A stretch of 64,000 nt of DNA from a virus. This document shows, piece after piece, positions 23,280 through 29,739 of the stretch (the first letter of the stretch is position 1; every line of letters begins with the position of its first letter). A program made the position numbers and the translations under genes. The notes beneath the pieces were generated by a model that ran no database searches, had not been told where the DNA came from, and saw only the letters and a list, made by a program, of their open reading frames with translations. The stretch covers positions 1 to 64,000 of IMG/VR virus record IMGVR_UViG_3300037041_001101. One strand, 5' to 3'.

Positions 23280-23502
23280 CACCGCCCCAACGCCTTTTAT
23301 TAACGCCTATAAAAAAATGGTTATGGGCGTTAATTAAGTTATTGATTTTTATTTATTTTATATACTATACCGCCTCAAAGACTCAATAAAATAGTAAAAA
23401 GTATATTGGGAAATAAAAATAAAAGTTTATATTATTTTTATATTTATCCTATACAAATTTTTTTTTTTTTGAGAGAGGGGTATAAAAAAATCTGGGGCGG
23501 TG
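23280..23502. repeat. Inverted 10-bp repeats flanking an AT-rich segment
   Basis: CACCGCCCCA at 23280-23289 and its exact reverse complement at 23493-23502 enclose about 200 bp of almost pure A/T. The GC-rich arms stand out sharply from the surroundings. Confidence 0.7.
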
Positions 23503-23706
23503 TTTTTATGGACTGTAAAACCTGCTGAAGTCACGGACACCAAGGTGTAGAGTAACGCCTACATAAATTTTTATCAGGTACGATAACGGTCTTGTTAGGG
23601 CGGTTTTTAAGTCACACGCCTCAAACATTTTAAATTTTAGTAAAACTTTATAGTAAAACTATAAATAAACTATCATAAAGATATAAATAAAAGTATAGTA
23701 AAAGTA

Positions 23707-23735
23707 TTGACAAACTATAATAAAAGTATTCTAAT
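23707..23735 (+). promoter_or_regulatory. Candidate promoter for the 78-aa gene
   Basis: TTGACA (23707-23712), 17-bp spacer, TCTAAT (23730-23735), 41 bp upstream of the ATG at 23776. The -35 box is perfect and the -10 box is weak. Confidence 0.6.
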
Positions 23736-23775
23736 AATTTTTCTTATTTATTAAAACTATATAAAAGGTATAAAG

Positions 23776-24012
23776 ATGTCAAAAGATTTTGGGTGTCAAA
23801 TAACTTTAACTCCAGTTATCTACAGTATTTTAAGAGAGAAAGCTAAATCAAAAAGATATTCAGCACGGGCTTATTTAGATGTTTTGTTACATGAAGTGTT
23901 CTCAGAAGAGTTTAAAAAAAGGGAACCTATTGGGGTATTAGAAGTGTCTTTAGAAGAACATATTAAAAATTTAAAAGACCCTGATGATAATGAAGATCCT
24001 TTTAATTTTTAG
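23776..24012 (+). CDS. Small hypothetical protein, possible ribbon-helix-helix (78 aa)
   Basis: CQITLTPVIYSILREKAKSKRYSARAYLDVLLHEVF has the strand-helix-helix rhythm of ribbon-helix-helix DNA binders, followed by an acidic tail (KDPDDNEDPFNF). AAAGG lies 7 bp before the ATG. It is next to the candidate origin, so a copy-control or regulatory role is possible but inferred. Confidence 0.6.
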   Translation: MSKDFGCQITLTPVIYSILREKAKSKRYSARAYLDVLLHEVFSEEFKKREPIGVLEVSLEEHIKNLKDPDDNEDPFNF

Positions 24013-24021
24013 GAGAAGTTT

Positions 24022-24489
24022 ATGCGTTATGGTGGTGGAAATACACATTTAGAACCGAAGCCAGAACCGGAAAATAATTACGATCCGGAGACCGGTTTGT
24101 ATCATTATCGAATGATTGGAGGTTTTTGTTGGACGAAAAGATGTCTCGGAACCAACCTAATAACTAAACAACAGTGTGGTTTTGTCGCATTAAAAAGCTC
24201 AAGAACGCAAAAATGTGTCCGTCATGGGGGTAATTCTGGACACAAAAAGAACCCTACTTTGGCAAAATCTTTGACAAAAACAGGTGAATTTACGCGCAAA
24301 AAGATCGCAGATAAGGTGCAAACCAATCTCGATTTACGACTAATGGCTGAGGTTTTAGCCGTCACTGGAGGGATAGAAAAGCCAAAATTTAAAGGTCAAA
24401 AACCTAAAAATTACGTGCGTATCACGAATTTAGAAGAGGCAAATAAGTTTCTTTTAGATAAAATGAGGCGGGATCAGGCGAAGGAATAA
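24022..24489 (+). CDS. Hypothetical Cys/His protein (155 aa)
   Basis: Follows the previous gene by 9 bp with GGAG in the gap. The centre (CWTKRCLG ... QQCGFVALKSSRTQKCVRHGGNSGHKK) has a Cys/His arrangement like the short 'C-x-C-HGG' zinc motifs of phage and transposon proteins. The C-terminal half is helical and basic. Function unknown. Confidence 0.65.
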   Translation: MRYGGGNTHLEPKPEPENNYDPETGLYHYRMIGGFCWTKRCLGTNLITKQQCGFVALKSSRTQKCVRHGGNSGHKKNPTLAKSLTKTGEFTRKKIADKVQTNLDLRLMAEVLAVTGGIEKPKFKGQKPKNYVRITNLEEANKFLLDKMRRDQAKE

Positions 24490-24493
24490 CGCA

Positions 24494-24533
24494 AAAACCC
24501 CTACTAATTCGAATTAATATGGGTTTTATTTTG
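24494..24533 (+). terminator. Terminator after the 155-aa gene
   Basis: Arms AAAACCC (24494-24500) and GGGTTTT (24521-24527) enclose a palindromic TAATTCGAATTA, followed by ATTTTG. Likely a plus-strand terminator. Confidence 0.65.
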
Positions 24534-24609
24534 TCGCTAGGATCATAAGGTTTTTGTTGTGCCTATCGCTCATTGAATAAAAGACATCTAATTAGACATC
24601 TATTTTGTC

Positions 24610-24745
24610 GCTAGGATCATGAGGTTTTAAAGTTTAACCTGCTTTAATGAATAGATAAATGTTACTAAGATCATGAGGTTTTAAAGTTTAACCTGCTTTA
24701 ATGAATAGATAAATGTTGCTAAGATCATAAGGTTTTAAAGTTTAG
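24610..24745. repeat. 54-bp tandem repeat, two full copies and a partial third
   Basis: Copies at 24610-24663 and 24664-24717 differ at two positions; a third begins at 24718 and breaks off at about 24745, inside the end of the hydrolase gene. The first 16 bases (GCTAGGATCATAAGG type) also occur alone at 24536-24551. No spacers, so not a CRISPR. Confidence 0.85.
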
Positions 24746-25121
24746 ACATGATATAGAAGACATGAGCGCCTATTTTTTTCACTTTCTTGCCTCGATCATG
24801 AGGTATTTTCTTTACGTTCCAGCTGTCAGCCGTGCCTATCGTGCTATGGGAGTTTAGAGACAGCCTGGCAAGCTGGTAAAAGAACGGTTTTAGTTTCTCA
24901 CTAGGCTCATGAGCTGTAACACCTCGGATCTTACATAGATGTTTATTAGAACGCTTTGCCCTATTGATGGACGCGTAGCCAATAGCGAGTTGACCTTCTT
25001 TAGATTCCCCGCGGGCTTCGCTGTATATAATACGCGCCAGGCATTGGGTTTTGTCGCTAGTCGCATGAGATATATTGGGTAGGATTAACAAGGCGCTAGA
25101 TAGCAGTATTTTTTTAATCAT
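24735..25121 (-). CDS. SleB-type cell wall hydrolase with signal peptide (128 aa)
   Basis: After a signal peptide (MIKKILLSSALLILPNISHA), the Hydrolase_2 core follows: CLARIIYSEARGESKEGQLAIGYASINRAKR, where the Glu of 'SEARGE' is the likely catalytic residue, then a terminal ADSWNVKKIPHD ... IGAHVFY. The family cuts peptidoglycan. Exported hydrolases can act in lysis or superinfection exclusion. It lies on the minus strand, apart from the main lysis genes, and its 3' end overlaps the tandem repeat. Confidence 0.8.
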   Translation of the reverse strand: MIKKILLSSALLILPNISHATSDKTQCLARIIYSEARGESKEGQLAIGYASINRAKRSNKHLCKIRGVTAHEPSEKLKPFFYQLARLSLNSHSTIGTADSWNVKKIPHDRGKKVKKIGAHVFYIMSKL

Positions 25122-25145
25122 TAGATAACCTTAAATTTAAGACAC

Positions 25146-25181
25146 AAAAAAAGGGTAGCTCTTTTAAATTAAGCTACCCTT
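25146..25181 (-). terminator. Strong terminator (minus strand)
   Basis: Perfect 10-bp stem AAGGGTAGCT / AGCTACCCTT (25151-25181, 11-nt loop), followed on the minus strand by seven T. It ends the transcript of the 69-aa gene and lies 24 bp upstream of the hydrolase ATG. Confidence 0.92.
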
Positions 25182-25191
25182 AAGGCCTTAT

Positions 25192-25401
25192 TTATTTAAC
25201 ACGTTCCATTTTTTGGTAGCTATCTGTATCAGTTTCTAGCATGTTAACAGTGTAAAGGTTACCGTTAGTAATGATAAATAAGCCTTGTTTGGTATGCTGC
25301 AAGGTTACAATGTTTTTATCGATGGGATAGTAGCTACCCGCTAAAAATCCAGCTGATAAGATAGTTAAAGCGCCTATTGTTAATTGTATTTTAGTTTTCA
25401 T
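25192..25401 (-). CDS. Small membrane-anchored or secreted protein (69 aa)
   Basis: Residues 7-25 (LTIGALTILSAGFLAGSYY) form a signal anchor; the rest is a small beta-rich domain with no recognised family. It lies between the 51-aa gene and a strong terminator. Possible membrane-level role such as exclusion, inferred only from topology. Confidence 0.65.
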   Translation of the reverse strand: MKTKIQLTIGALTILSAGFLAGSYYPIDKNIVTLQHTKQGLFIITNGNLYTVNMLETDTDSYQKMERVK

Positions 25402-25407
25402 TGTCTG

Positions 25408-25563
25408 TTATCCCTTGTATGAGGCGCTAAAACCACCACGGTTTTTCCAATTAAAAAAAGTTTTCGGTTTTCCTGTCTTGCTTTTATAACGGCAAGACAG
25501 GAAAGATTTTTTATAACCCATATATTGTGCTTTTAAAGCTTTGCGATTGAATGATTTTTTCAT
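25408..25563 (-). CDS. Highly basic small protein (51 aa)
   Basis: Very rich in Lys/Arg and aromatics (MKKSFNRKALKAQYMGYKKSF ... NWKNRGGF). AAAAGGAT lies 8 bp before the ATG. Probably binds nucleic acid. It is 6 bp upstream of the membrane-anchored gene, presumably in one transcript. Confidence 0.55.
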   Translation of the reverse strand: MKKSFNRKALKAQYMGYKKSFLSCRYKSKTGKPKTFFNWKNRGGFSASYKG

Positions 25564-25677
25564 TTTATTTTATCCTTTTAAACTTTGGTTAACGCTATAC
25601 GCGTATGATTTTTTCTTGAGTGTATCAAATAGCACTGTGAAAACAGTAAACTATCAAATTAAAACCAAATAATAGTT

Positions 25678-25713
25678 GTAAATTAGTTTACATAAAATTG
25701 TAAACTAATTTAC
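25678..25713. repeat. Perfect 14-bp inverted repeat
   Basis: GTAAATTAGTTTAC (25678-25691) and its reverse complement (25700-25713) with an 8-nt gap, 9 bp beyond the GP88 stop. It could end the GP88 transcript as a hairpin, but no T run follows. Each arm is also nearly palindromic, so a protein-binding site is equally likely. Confidence 0.7.
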
Positions 25714-25721
25714 ATAAAACT

Positions 25722-26447
25722 TTAGCCAGTGACAACAAAACCGCTAGTATCTTTTTTTGCTTTGCCTTTGGCATATAACGCAACAATACCCGCACCATCT
25801 AAAAATCTTAAGTCTGTCTTATCCCCGTCAATTGTTTTCATACCATCAAAAGTAGCTGGTATATTGGCCGCTTTATCAAATACGACAGCAAAGCGCTTAA
25901 AGGTTAGATTTAATTTAGCGTGGTTATAAGTCTTTTTGAATGATTCCAAACCACTATAACTAAACGTCAAATCATAATTGCTAGGGATATTTTTACGCGT
26001 AGGGATTTTGGTGTAGTCGTAAAATTGCACGTCGGGAAACATTGCCATAATGTTAGCGTATTCTATACCGTCAAAAGTAAAGCTTTCATTTTCCCATGCA
26101 ATGTCAGATGTTCCATTAAGTCTTACCACGGGGATTAATTCTAAACGATCCGCTCTTTTAATAAGACGTTTAACAGACATAAGAGTATTGTAAAAAAATG
26201 TTTCCCGTTCCTTAAAAAACATAACTGTTTTATTTAACCTTGCTGTTTGTACACTGTTAAAAGCGCCACGGCCCGCAGTGTTTAGGCATGCGTCATAGCA
26301 CCCAGCTTTAATGGCAAATGGGCAAATGGTACGAAAACCGGCCAAATCAGCTGGCGCCAAATATAGGATACCAGTTAGATAACCAATTGATTGACCTTTG
26401 ATAGTTTTAGCATCGGCAGATATAGATAACATGTTTTTATATGACAT
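25722..26447 (-). CDS. GP88-domain protein (241 aa)
   Basis: Matches the phage/plasmid GP88 family: CPFAIKAGCYDACLNTAGRG with its cysteines, then VQTARLNKTVMFF, then VVRLNGTSDIAWE and YDYTKIPTRK. The function of the family is not established. The conserved Cys cluster suggests a metal or iron-sulphur site. AAGG lies 9 bp before the ATG. Transcribed alone on the minus strand from a leader with hairpins. Confidence 0.82.
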   Translation of the reverse strand: MSYKNMLSISADAKTIKGQSIGYLTGILYLAPADLAGFRTICPFAIKAGCYDACLNTAGRGAFNSVQTARLNKTVMFFKERETFFYNTLMSVKRLIKRADRLELIPVVRLNGTSDIAWENESFTFDGIEYANIMAMFPDVQFYDYTKIPTRKNIPSNYDLTFSYSGLESFKKTYNHAKLNLTFKRFAVVFDKAANIPATFDGMKTIDGDKTDLRFLDGAGIVALYAKGKAKKDTSGFVVTG

Positions 26448-26526
26448 TTTAATAAACCTTGTCAGAGTAGCTGACTGTTAAGGCTGTTAATCGGGGATCG
26501 ATTAACCTGGACACAGCTTATCATAT

Positions 26527-26543
26527 GTTTAGTTATAATCAAC
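26527..26543. promoter_or_regulatory. Diverged operator in the GP88 leader
   Basis: GTTTAG-TTATA-ATCAAC resembles the shared 17-bp dyad with changes in both half-sites. A minus-strand TTGATT, then 16 bp, then TAAGCT overlaps it and could be the GP88 promoter. Confidence 0.45.
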
Positions 26544-26609
26544 ACTTTATTTTAATCTGATAGCATTTATTTTATTGCCCTATCTATATAGTATAAATCT
26601 TGTTGTTGT

Positions 26610-26665
26610 CTCATCTCTTCCTGCTCATCTCTTCCTGCTCATCTCTTCCTGCTCATCTCTTCCTG
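26610..26665. repeat. 14-bp unit repeated four times
   Basis: CTCATCTCTTCCTG occurs four times head to tail without spacers (26610, 26624, 26638, 26652). One strand is pure pyrimidine apart from one A and one G per unit. Copy number likely varies by slippage. Confidence 0.95.
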
Positions 26666-27041
26666 ATAACATAACGCTATGTTATAACATCCAAGTAACG
26701 TTTATAATAAAGCTTTATATATCAATCACTTAGATAAGCTTAAGGCTTAACGATAATGATTAGAGTAATAGCATTGTATTAGATAATCTATTATCGTTTG
26801 ACTAGCGCGATATCTAAGTCATTGATTTATATAGGATTTATGAATTTTTCGATATAGTATAGGACAAAAGAGTCAACCCCCATACCCCCATTTTTAGGCA
26901 AAAGGTACCAGCCTTATTACATAGTAGTTTAGTCGTCCGATCTGCACTTTTTCAAACGAACCAAACAGTTACCACATTGAGCGTAATGTTATTCCACAGA
27001 ACACCCCGTTACTAAAATAATACGCAATCAAAAAATATTTT

Positions 27042-27070
27042 TTGCAAAATTTTCAGAACCATGCTATAAC
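27042..27070 (+). promoter_or_regulatory. Late promoter before terS
   Basis: TTGCAA (27042-27047), 17-bp spacer, TATAAC (27065-27070). The leader contains a 6-bp hairpin CTACAG / CTGTAG just before the start codon. It shares the TTGCA -35 element with the promoters at 36185 and 36828. Confidence 0.82.
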
Positions 27071-27101
27071 ACCCCCACTATCTACAGCCCTGTAGCGAGA
27101 C

Positions 27102-27584
27102 ATGAGAAAAATAATAGATATAACACCTAACAAAATTGTTGATTTTGAAACAGACGAAAACGATTTTAATTTCCTGTCTGACGATGACTCACACTTTCCT
27201 ATTAGAAAACCCCCTCAACAACGTCTCGAAGCTCTACTCAACGAATACGATTACGAAATGCCCAACAGCGCAAACAAAATGCGCCAGTACGTCTTAAACA
27301 AACTGTTTGAAACTGCTGAAGAGGGCGAACCCAACTTGTCTTTAAAAGCATTAGAGATACTCGGACGTGTTACCGAGATCGGTTTATTCACCACACGCAT
27401 CGAAGTCTCTGTTGCCGATAAGCCGACGGCTGATCTAGAGAACGACCTCAGCGTCCTTTTAAAGAACTACGCTAAAAAAGATTCCGAACCCGTGCAAGAG
27501 ATAACTGACGAAGAGTTACGCGGTTACTCTGAAGAGATTGAAGAAGGCGTGTACGAAGATTCTAGTGTGGACGAAGAAGAATGA
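27102..27584 (+). CDS. terS: Terminase small subunit
   Basis: Placed directly before terL with a 4-bp overlap. 160 aa. Its core (NSANKMRQYVLNKLFETAEEGEPNLSLKALEILGRVTEIGLFT) matches the small-subunit layout of phages with this TerL type; the C-terminus is highly acidic. It recognises packaging DNA and stimulates TerL. The ribosome binding site is weak and lies in a small hairpin, so its level may be limited. Confidence 0.78.
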   Translation: MRKIIDITPNKIVDFETDENDFNFLSDDDSHFPIRKPPQQRLEALLNEYDYEMPNSANKMRQYVLNKLFETAEEGEPNLSLKALEILGRVTEIGLFTTRIEVSVADKPTADLENDLSVLLKNYAKKDSEPVQEITDEELRGYSEEIEEGVYEDSSVDEEE

Positions 27585-29530
27585 GTATCCCACTAGGCGA
27601 TCTGACCATTGATGAAGACTTGCTCAAACAAGCACTCGCGTCTGCACCATTAAGTGAACGTGCAAAACTCATATCACTCATCGAAGAACTTAAACGCAGA
27701 CAAGCACGAGAGTTCGCTCAACAGAACTTCTTAGCGTTCGTGCAACAAGTGTGGCCTTCCTTCATCTATGGAAGGCATCACGCTCGCATGGCTCAAGAGT
27801 TTGAAAAGGTGGTATCGGGAGAGAACAAGCGACTCATTATCAATCTTGGACCTAGGCATACAAAATCTGAATTCGGATCTTACCTGCTACCCGCATGGTA
27901 TCTCGGTAAGAACCCTGATAAGAAAATCATACAATGTTCGCACACTGCCGAACTTGCGGTAGGTTTTGGTCGTAAGGTGAGAAACTTGGTCGGATCTACC
28001 GCCTATCAAGAGATCTTCCCTGGTGTTGAACTGCAACAAGATTCAAAAGCTGCCGGTCGTTGGAACACGAGCGCAGGTGGATCGTACTTTGCGATCGGGG
28101 TATCGGGCGCAGTAACGGGAATTGGTGGTGATATCATCATTATTGATGACCCACATGCACTTAAATTAGACACTGAGATAGCCACCACTGAAGGTTTTAA
28201 AACGATCGGAACTGTTGCTATTGGTGACTACGTTTTTGCACCAGACGGTACGCCAACACAGGTTGTTGCAAAATCAGAAGTATGGCACGATAGAGAGATT
28301 TACAAAGTTACGACCGATGATAATGTAGAAATATTTTGCGATGGCGGGCATCTTTGGAATGTTTGTATTATAGGGACTTGGTGCAATGTCCCCGCTTGGT
28401 ATTTGGCAAAACATGGTGAGTTTTCTTATTCTATACCCTCATCGGTACATTGTGAAAAACGAGCAATCCGATGTGAAAGAACAACTGAGCGAGCATCGGT
28501 ACAATGTATAACCGTTGCTAGACAAGATGGGCTATTTCTTGTTGGTAGAGAGTATGTTGTTACGCATAACTCGGAACAAGAGGCCGCAATAGCTGCATCT
28601 AACCCTGAGATCTACGACAAAGTATACGAATGGTACACATCCGGCCCAAGACAACGTCTACAGCCAGGAGGGTCCGTAATCCTCATACAAACTCGCTGGT
28701 CCAAGCGAGATTTAAGTGGACAGGTAAAGCAAAAAGAGTTAGAGGGTGGCGGCGATAAGTGGAAAGTGGTCGAACTGCCTGCCATATTGCCTAGCGGCAA
28801 ACCTCTGTGGCCTGAGTTTTGGTCTATAGAAGAGTTAGAAGCTACCAGAAACGCGATCGATGTCTCAAAATGGCAAGCGCAGTATCAACAGAACCCAACT
28901 TCTGAAGAAGGTGCGATTGTAAAGCGAGACTGGTGGCAAAAATGGGAGACAGATACACCCCCTCCGACCAGTTTTATCCTACAAGCGTGGGATACTGCGT
29001 TTGAAAAACACAATCGTGCGGATTACAGTGCATGTACCACGTGGGGGATCTTCAATCTTCCCGATGAGAACGGGGTAGACCGAGCAAATATAATTTTACT
29101 TGACGCTAAACGCGATCGACTAGAGTTTCCGCAACTTAAAGAAAAAGTTTTGTCCGAGTATCGCTACTGGGAACCCGATGTGCTACTCATTGAGAAGAAA
29201 GCTTCAGGTGCGCCTTTGATTTACGAGCTACGCCACATGGGTATTTCCGTTTCTGACTTCACACCGACCCGTGGTAATGATAAGATCTCCCGATTGAACG
29301 CAATATCTGACATCTTCGCATCAGGACGAGTCTGGGCACCTAGCACACGCTGGGCAGATGAGGTTATTGAAGAAATGGCCGCATTCCCCGCCGGACAACA
29401 TGACGATTATGTGGATTGTTGCTCCATGAGTTTAGCTAGATTTAGACAAGGCGGGTTTATCAGTACAGCATTGGATCGAGAAGATGAAGCGCCTGACTAC
29501 AGACGTAAAACCAGTTCCTCTTATTACTAA
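27581..29530 (+). CDS. terL: Terminase large subunit with in-frame intein
   Basis: DNA-packaging ATPase and nuclease, 649 aa before splicing and 511 aa after. ATPase motifs: GPRHTKSE in the Walker A position (near 90) and IIIIDDPH (Walker B, 185-191). The protein is interrupted after that His by the intein at residues 193-330, and the extein resumes at SEQEAAIAASNP. Next come YEWYTSGPRQRL and IQTRWSKRDLSGQ. Nuclease residues appear in LQAWDTAFEKHNRADYS (near 467), LLIEKKASG (near 535) and HDDYVD (near 607). Splicing is needed for a normal ATPase domain because the insert follows Walker B directly. Confidence 0.95.
   Translation: MSIPLGDLTIDEDLLKQALASAPLSERAKLISLIEELKRRQAREFAQQNFLAFVQQVWPSFIYGRHHARMAQEFEKVVSGENKRLIINLGPRHTKSEFGSYLLPAWYLGKNPDKKIIQCSHTAELAVGFGRKVRNLVGSTAYQEIFPGVELQQDSKAAGRWNTSAGGSYFAIGVSGAVTGIGGDIIIIDDPHALKLDTEIATTEGFKTIGTVAIGDYVFAPDGTPTQVVAKSEVWHDREIYKVTTDDNVEIFCDGGHLWNVCIIGTWCNVPAWYLAKHGEFSYSIPSSVHCEKRAIRCERTTERASVQCITVARQDGLFLVGREYVVTHNSEQEAAIAASNPEIYDKVYEWYTSGPRQRLQPGGSVILIQTRWSKRDLSGQVKQKELEGGGDKWKVVELPAILPSGKPLWPEFWSIEELEATRNAIDVSKWQAQYQQNPTSEEGAIVKRDWWQKWETDTPPPTSFILQAWDTAFEKHNRADYSACTTWGIFNLPDENGVDRANIILLDAKRDRLEFPQLKEKVLSEYRYWEPDVLLIEKKASGAPLIYELRHMGISVSDFTPTRGNDKISRLNAISDIFASGRVWAPSTRWADEVIEEMAAFPAGQHDDYVDCCSMSLARFRQGGFISTALDREDEAPDYRRKTSSSYY
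28157..28570 (+). other. Class 3 mini-intein in TerL (138 aa)
   Basis: Begins ALKLDTEIATTEGF and ends VVTHN followed by Ser. It lacks the usual first-residue Cys/Ser. It instead shows the WCT set that defines class 3 inteins: His65 and Trp67 in block B (GGHLWNV), Cys117 in block F (VQCITV) and Thr136 in block G (VVTHN). Such inteins start splicing from the block F Cys. At 138 residues there is no room for a homing endonuclease. The boundary fits because joining PH to SEQEA restores the usual terminase sequence. Confidence 0.92.
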
Positions 29531-29541
29531 AGGTAACGATC

Positions 29542-29730
29542 ATGACTGAAGATCCATTCGATTTTATAAAAATTATGATGCTATTGTTCTTAGCGTCCAT
29601 CGTTGCAATGGCTACACCTGATGCAAATGCATCAACTTGTAGAAATAGTGCAGTTAAACACCAATTTGACAAAGAACAAGGATATCCGCAAAACTCTACA
29701 AAAACCCGACAAGTATTTAACTGCAAATAA
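29542..29730 (+). CDS. Small secreted or membrane protein (62 aa)
   Basis: Residues 8-30 form a signal-like hydrophobic segment (FIKIMMLLFLASIVAMATPDANA), followed by a short Cys-flanked domain (TCRNSAVKHQFDKEQGYP ... NCK). The mature part vaguely resembles the 'F-tGYP' segment of small HNH proteins. AAAGG lies 8 bp before the ATG. Function unknown. Confidence 0.6.
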   Translation: MTEDPFDFIKIMMLLFLASIVAMATPDANASTCRNSAVKHQFDKEQGYPQNSTKTRQVFNCK

Positions 29731-29739
29731 GGAACACGA

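Larger units (their letters stand above)
23250..23775. other. AT-rich non-coding region, candidate replication origin
   Basis: No gene seen. It follows the primase-helicase and contains homopolymer T and A tracts (around 23458-23472), an inverted repeat TTAACGCC / GGGCGTTAA near 23300-23336, and a TAGTAAAA motif repeated in the segment 23639-23729. These are features of an origin or of a site where replication proteins load; no function is proven. Confidence 0.5.
26448..27101. other. Long non-coding region between GP88 and terS
   Basis: No gene seen. On the left it holds the GP88 leader, with hairpins at 26461-26475 and 26486-26506 (GTTAATCG / CGATTAAC). In the middle are the 14-bp tandem repeat and a stem at 26666-26685. 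On the right is AACGATAAT with its inverse about 45 bp later (near 26750-26800) and the terS promoter. A packaging start or second origin could be here, as pac sites often lie near terS. Confidence 0.5.

Noticed and set aside
24610-24745. CRISPR array
   Set aside because: The 54-bp units are contiguous with no spacers, there are only two full copies, and no cas genes are present. The same holds for the 14-bp array at 26610.
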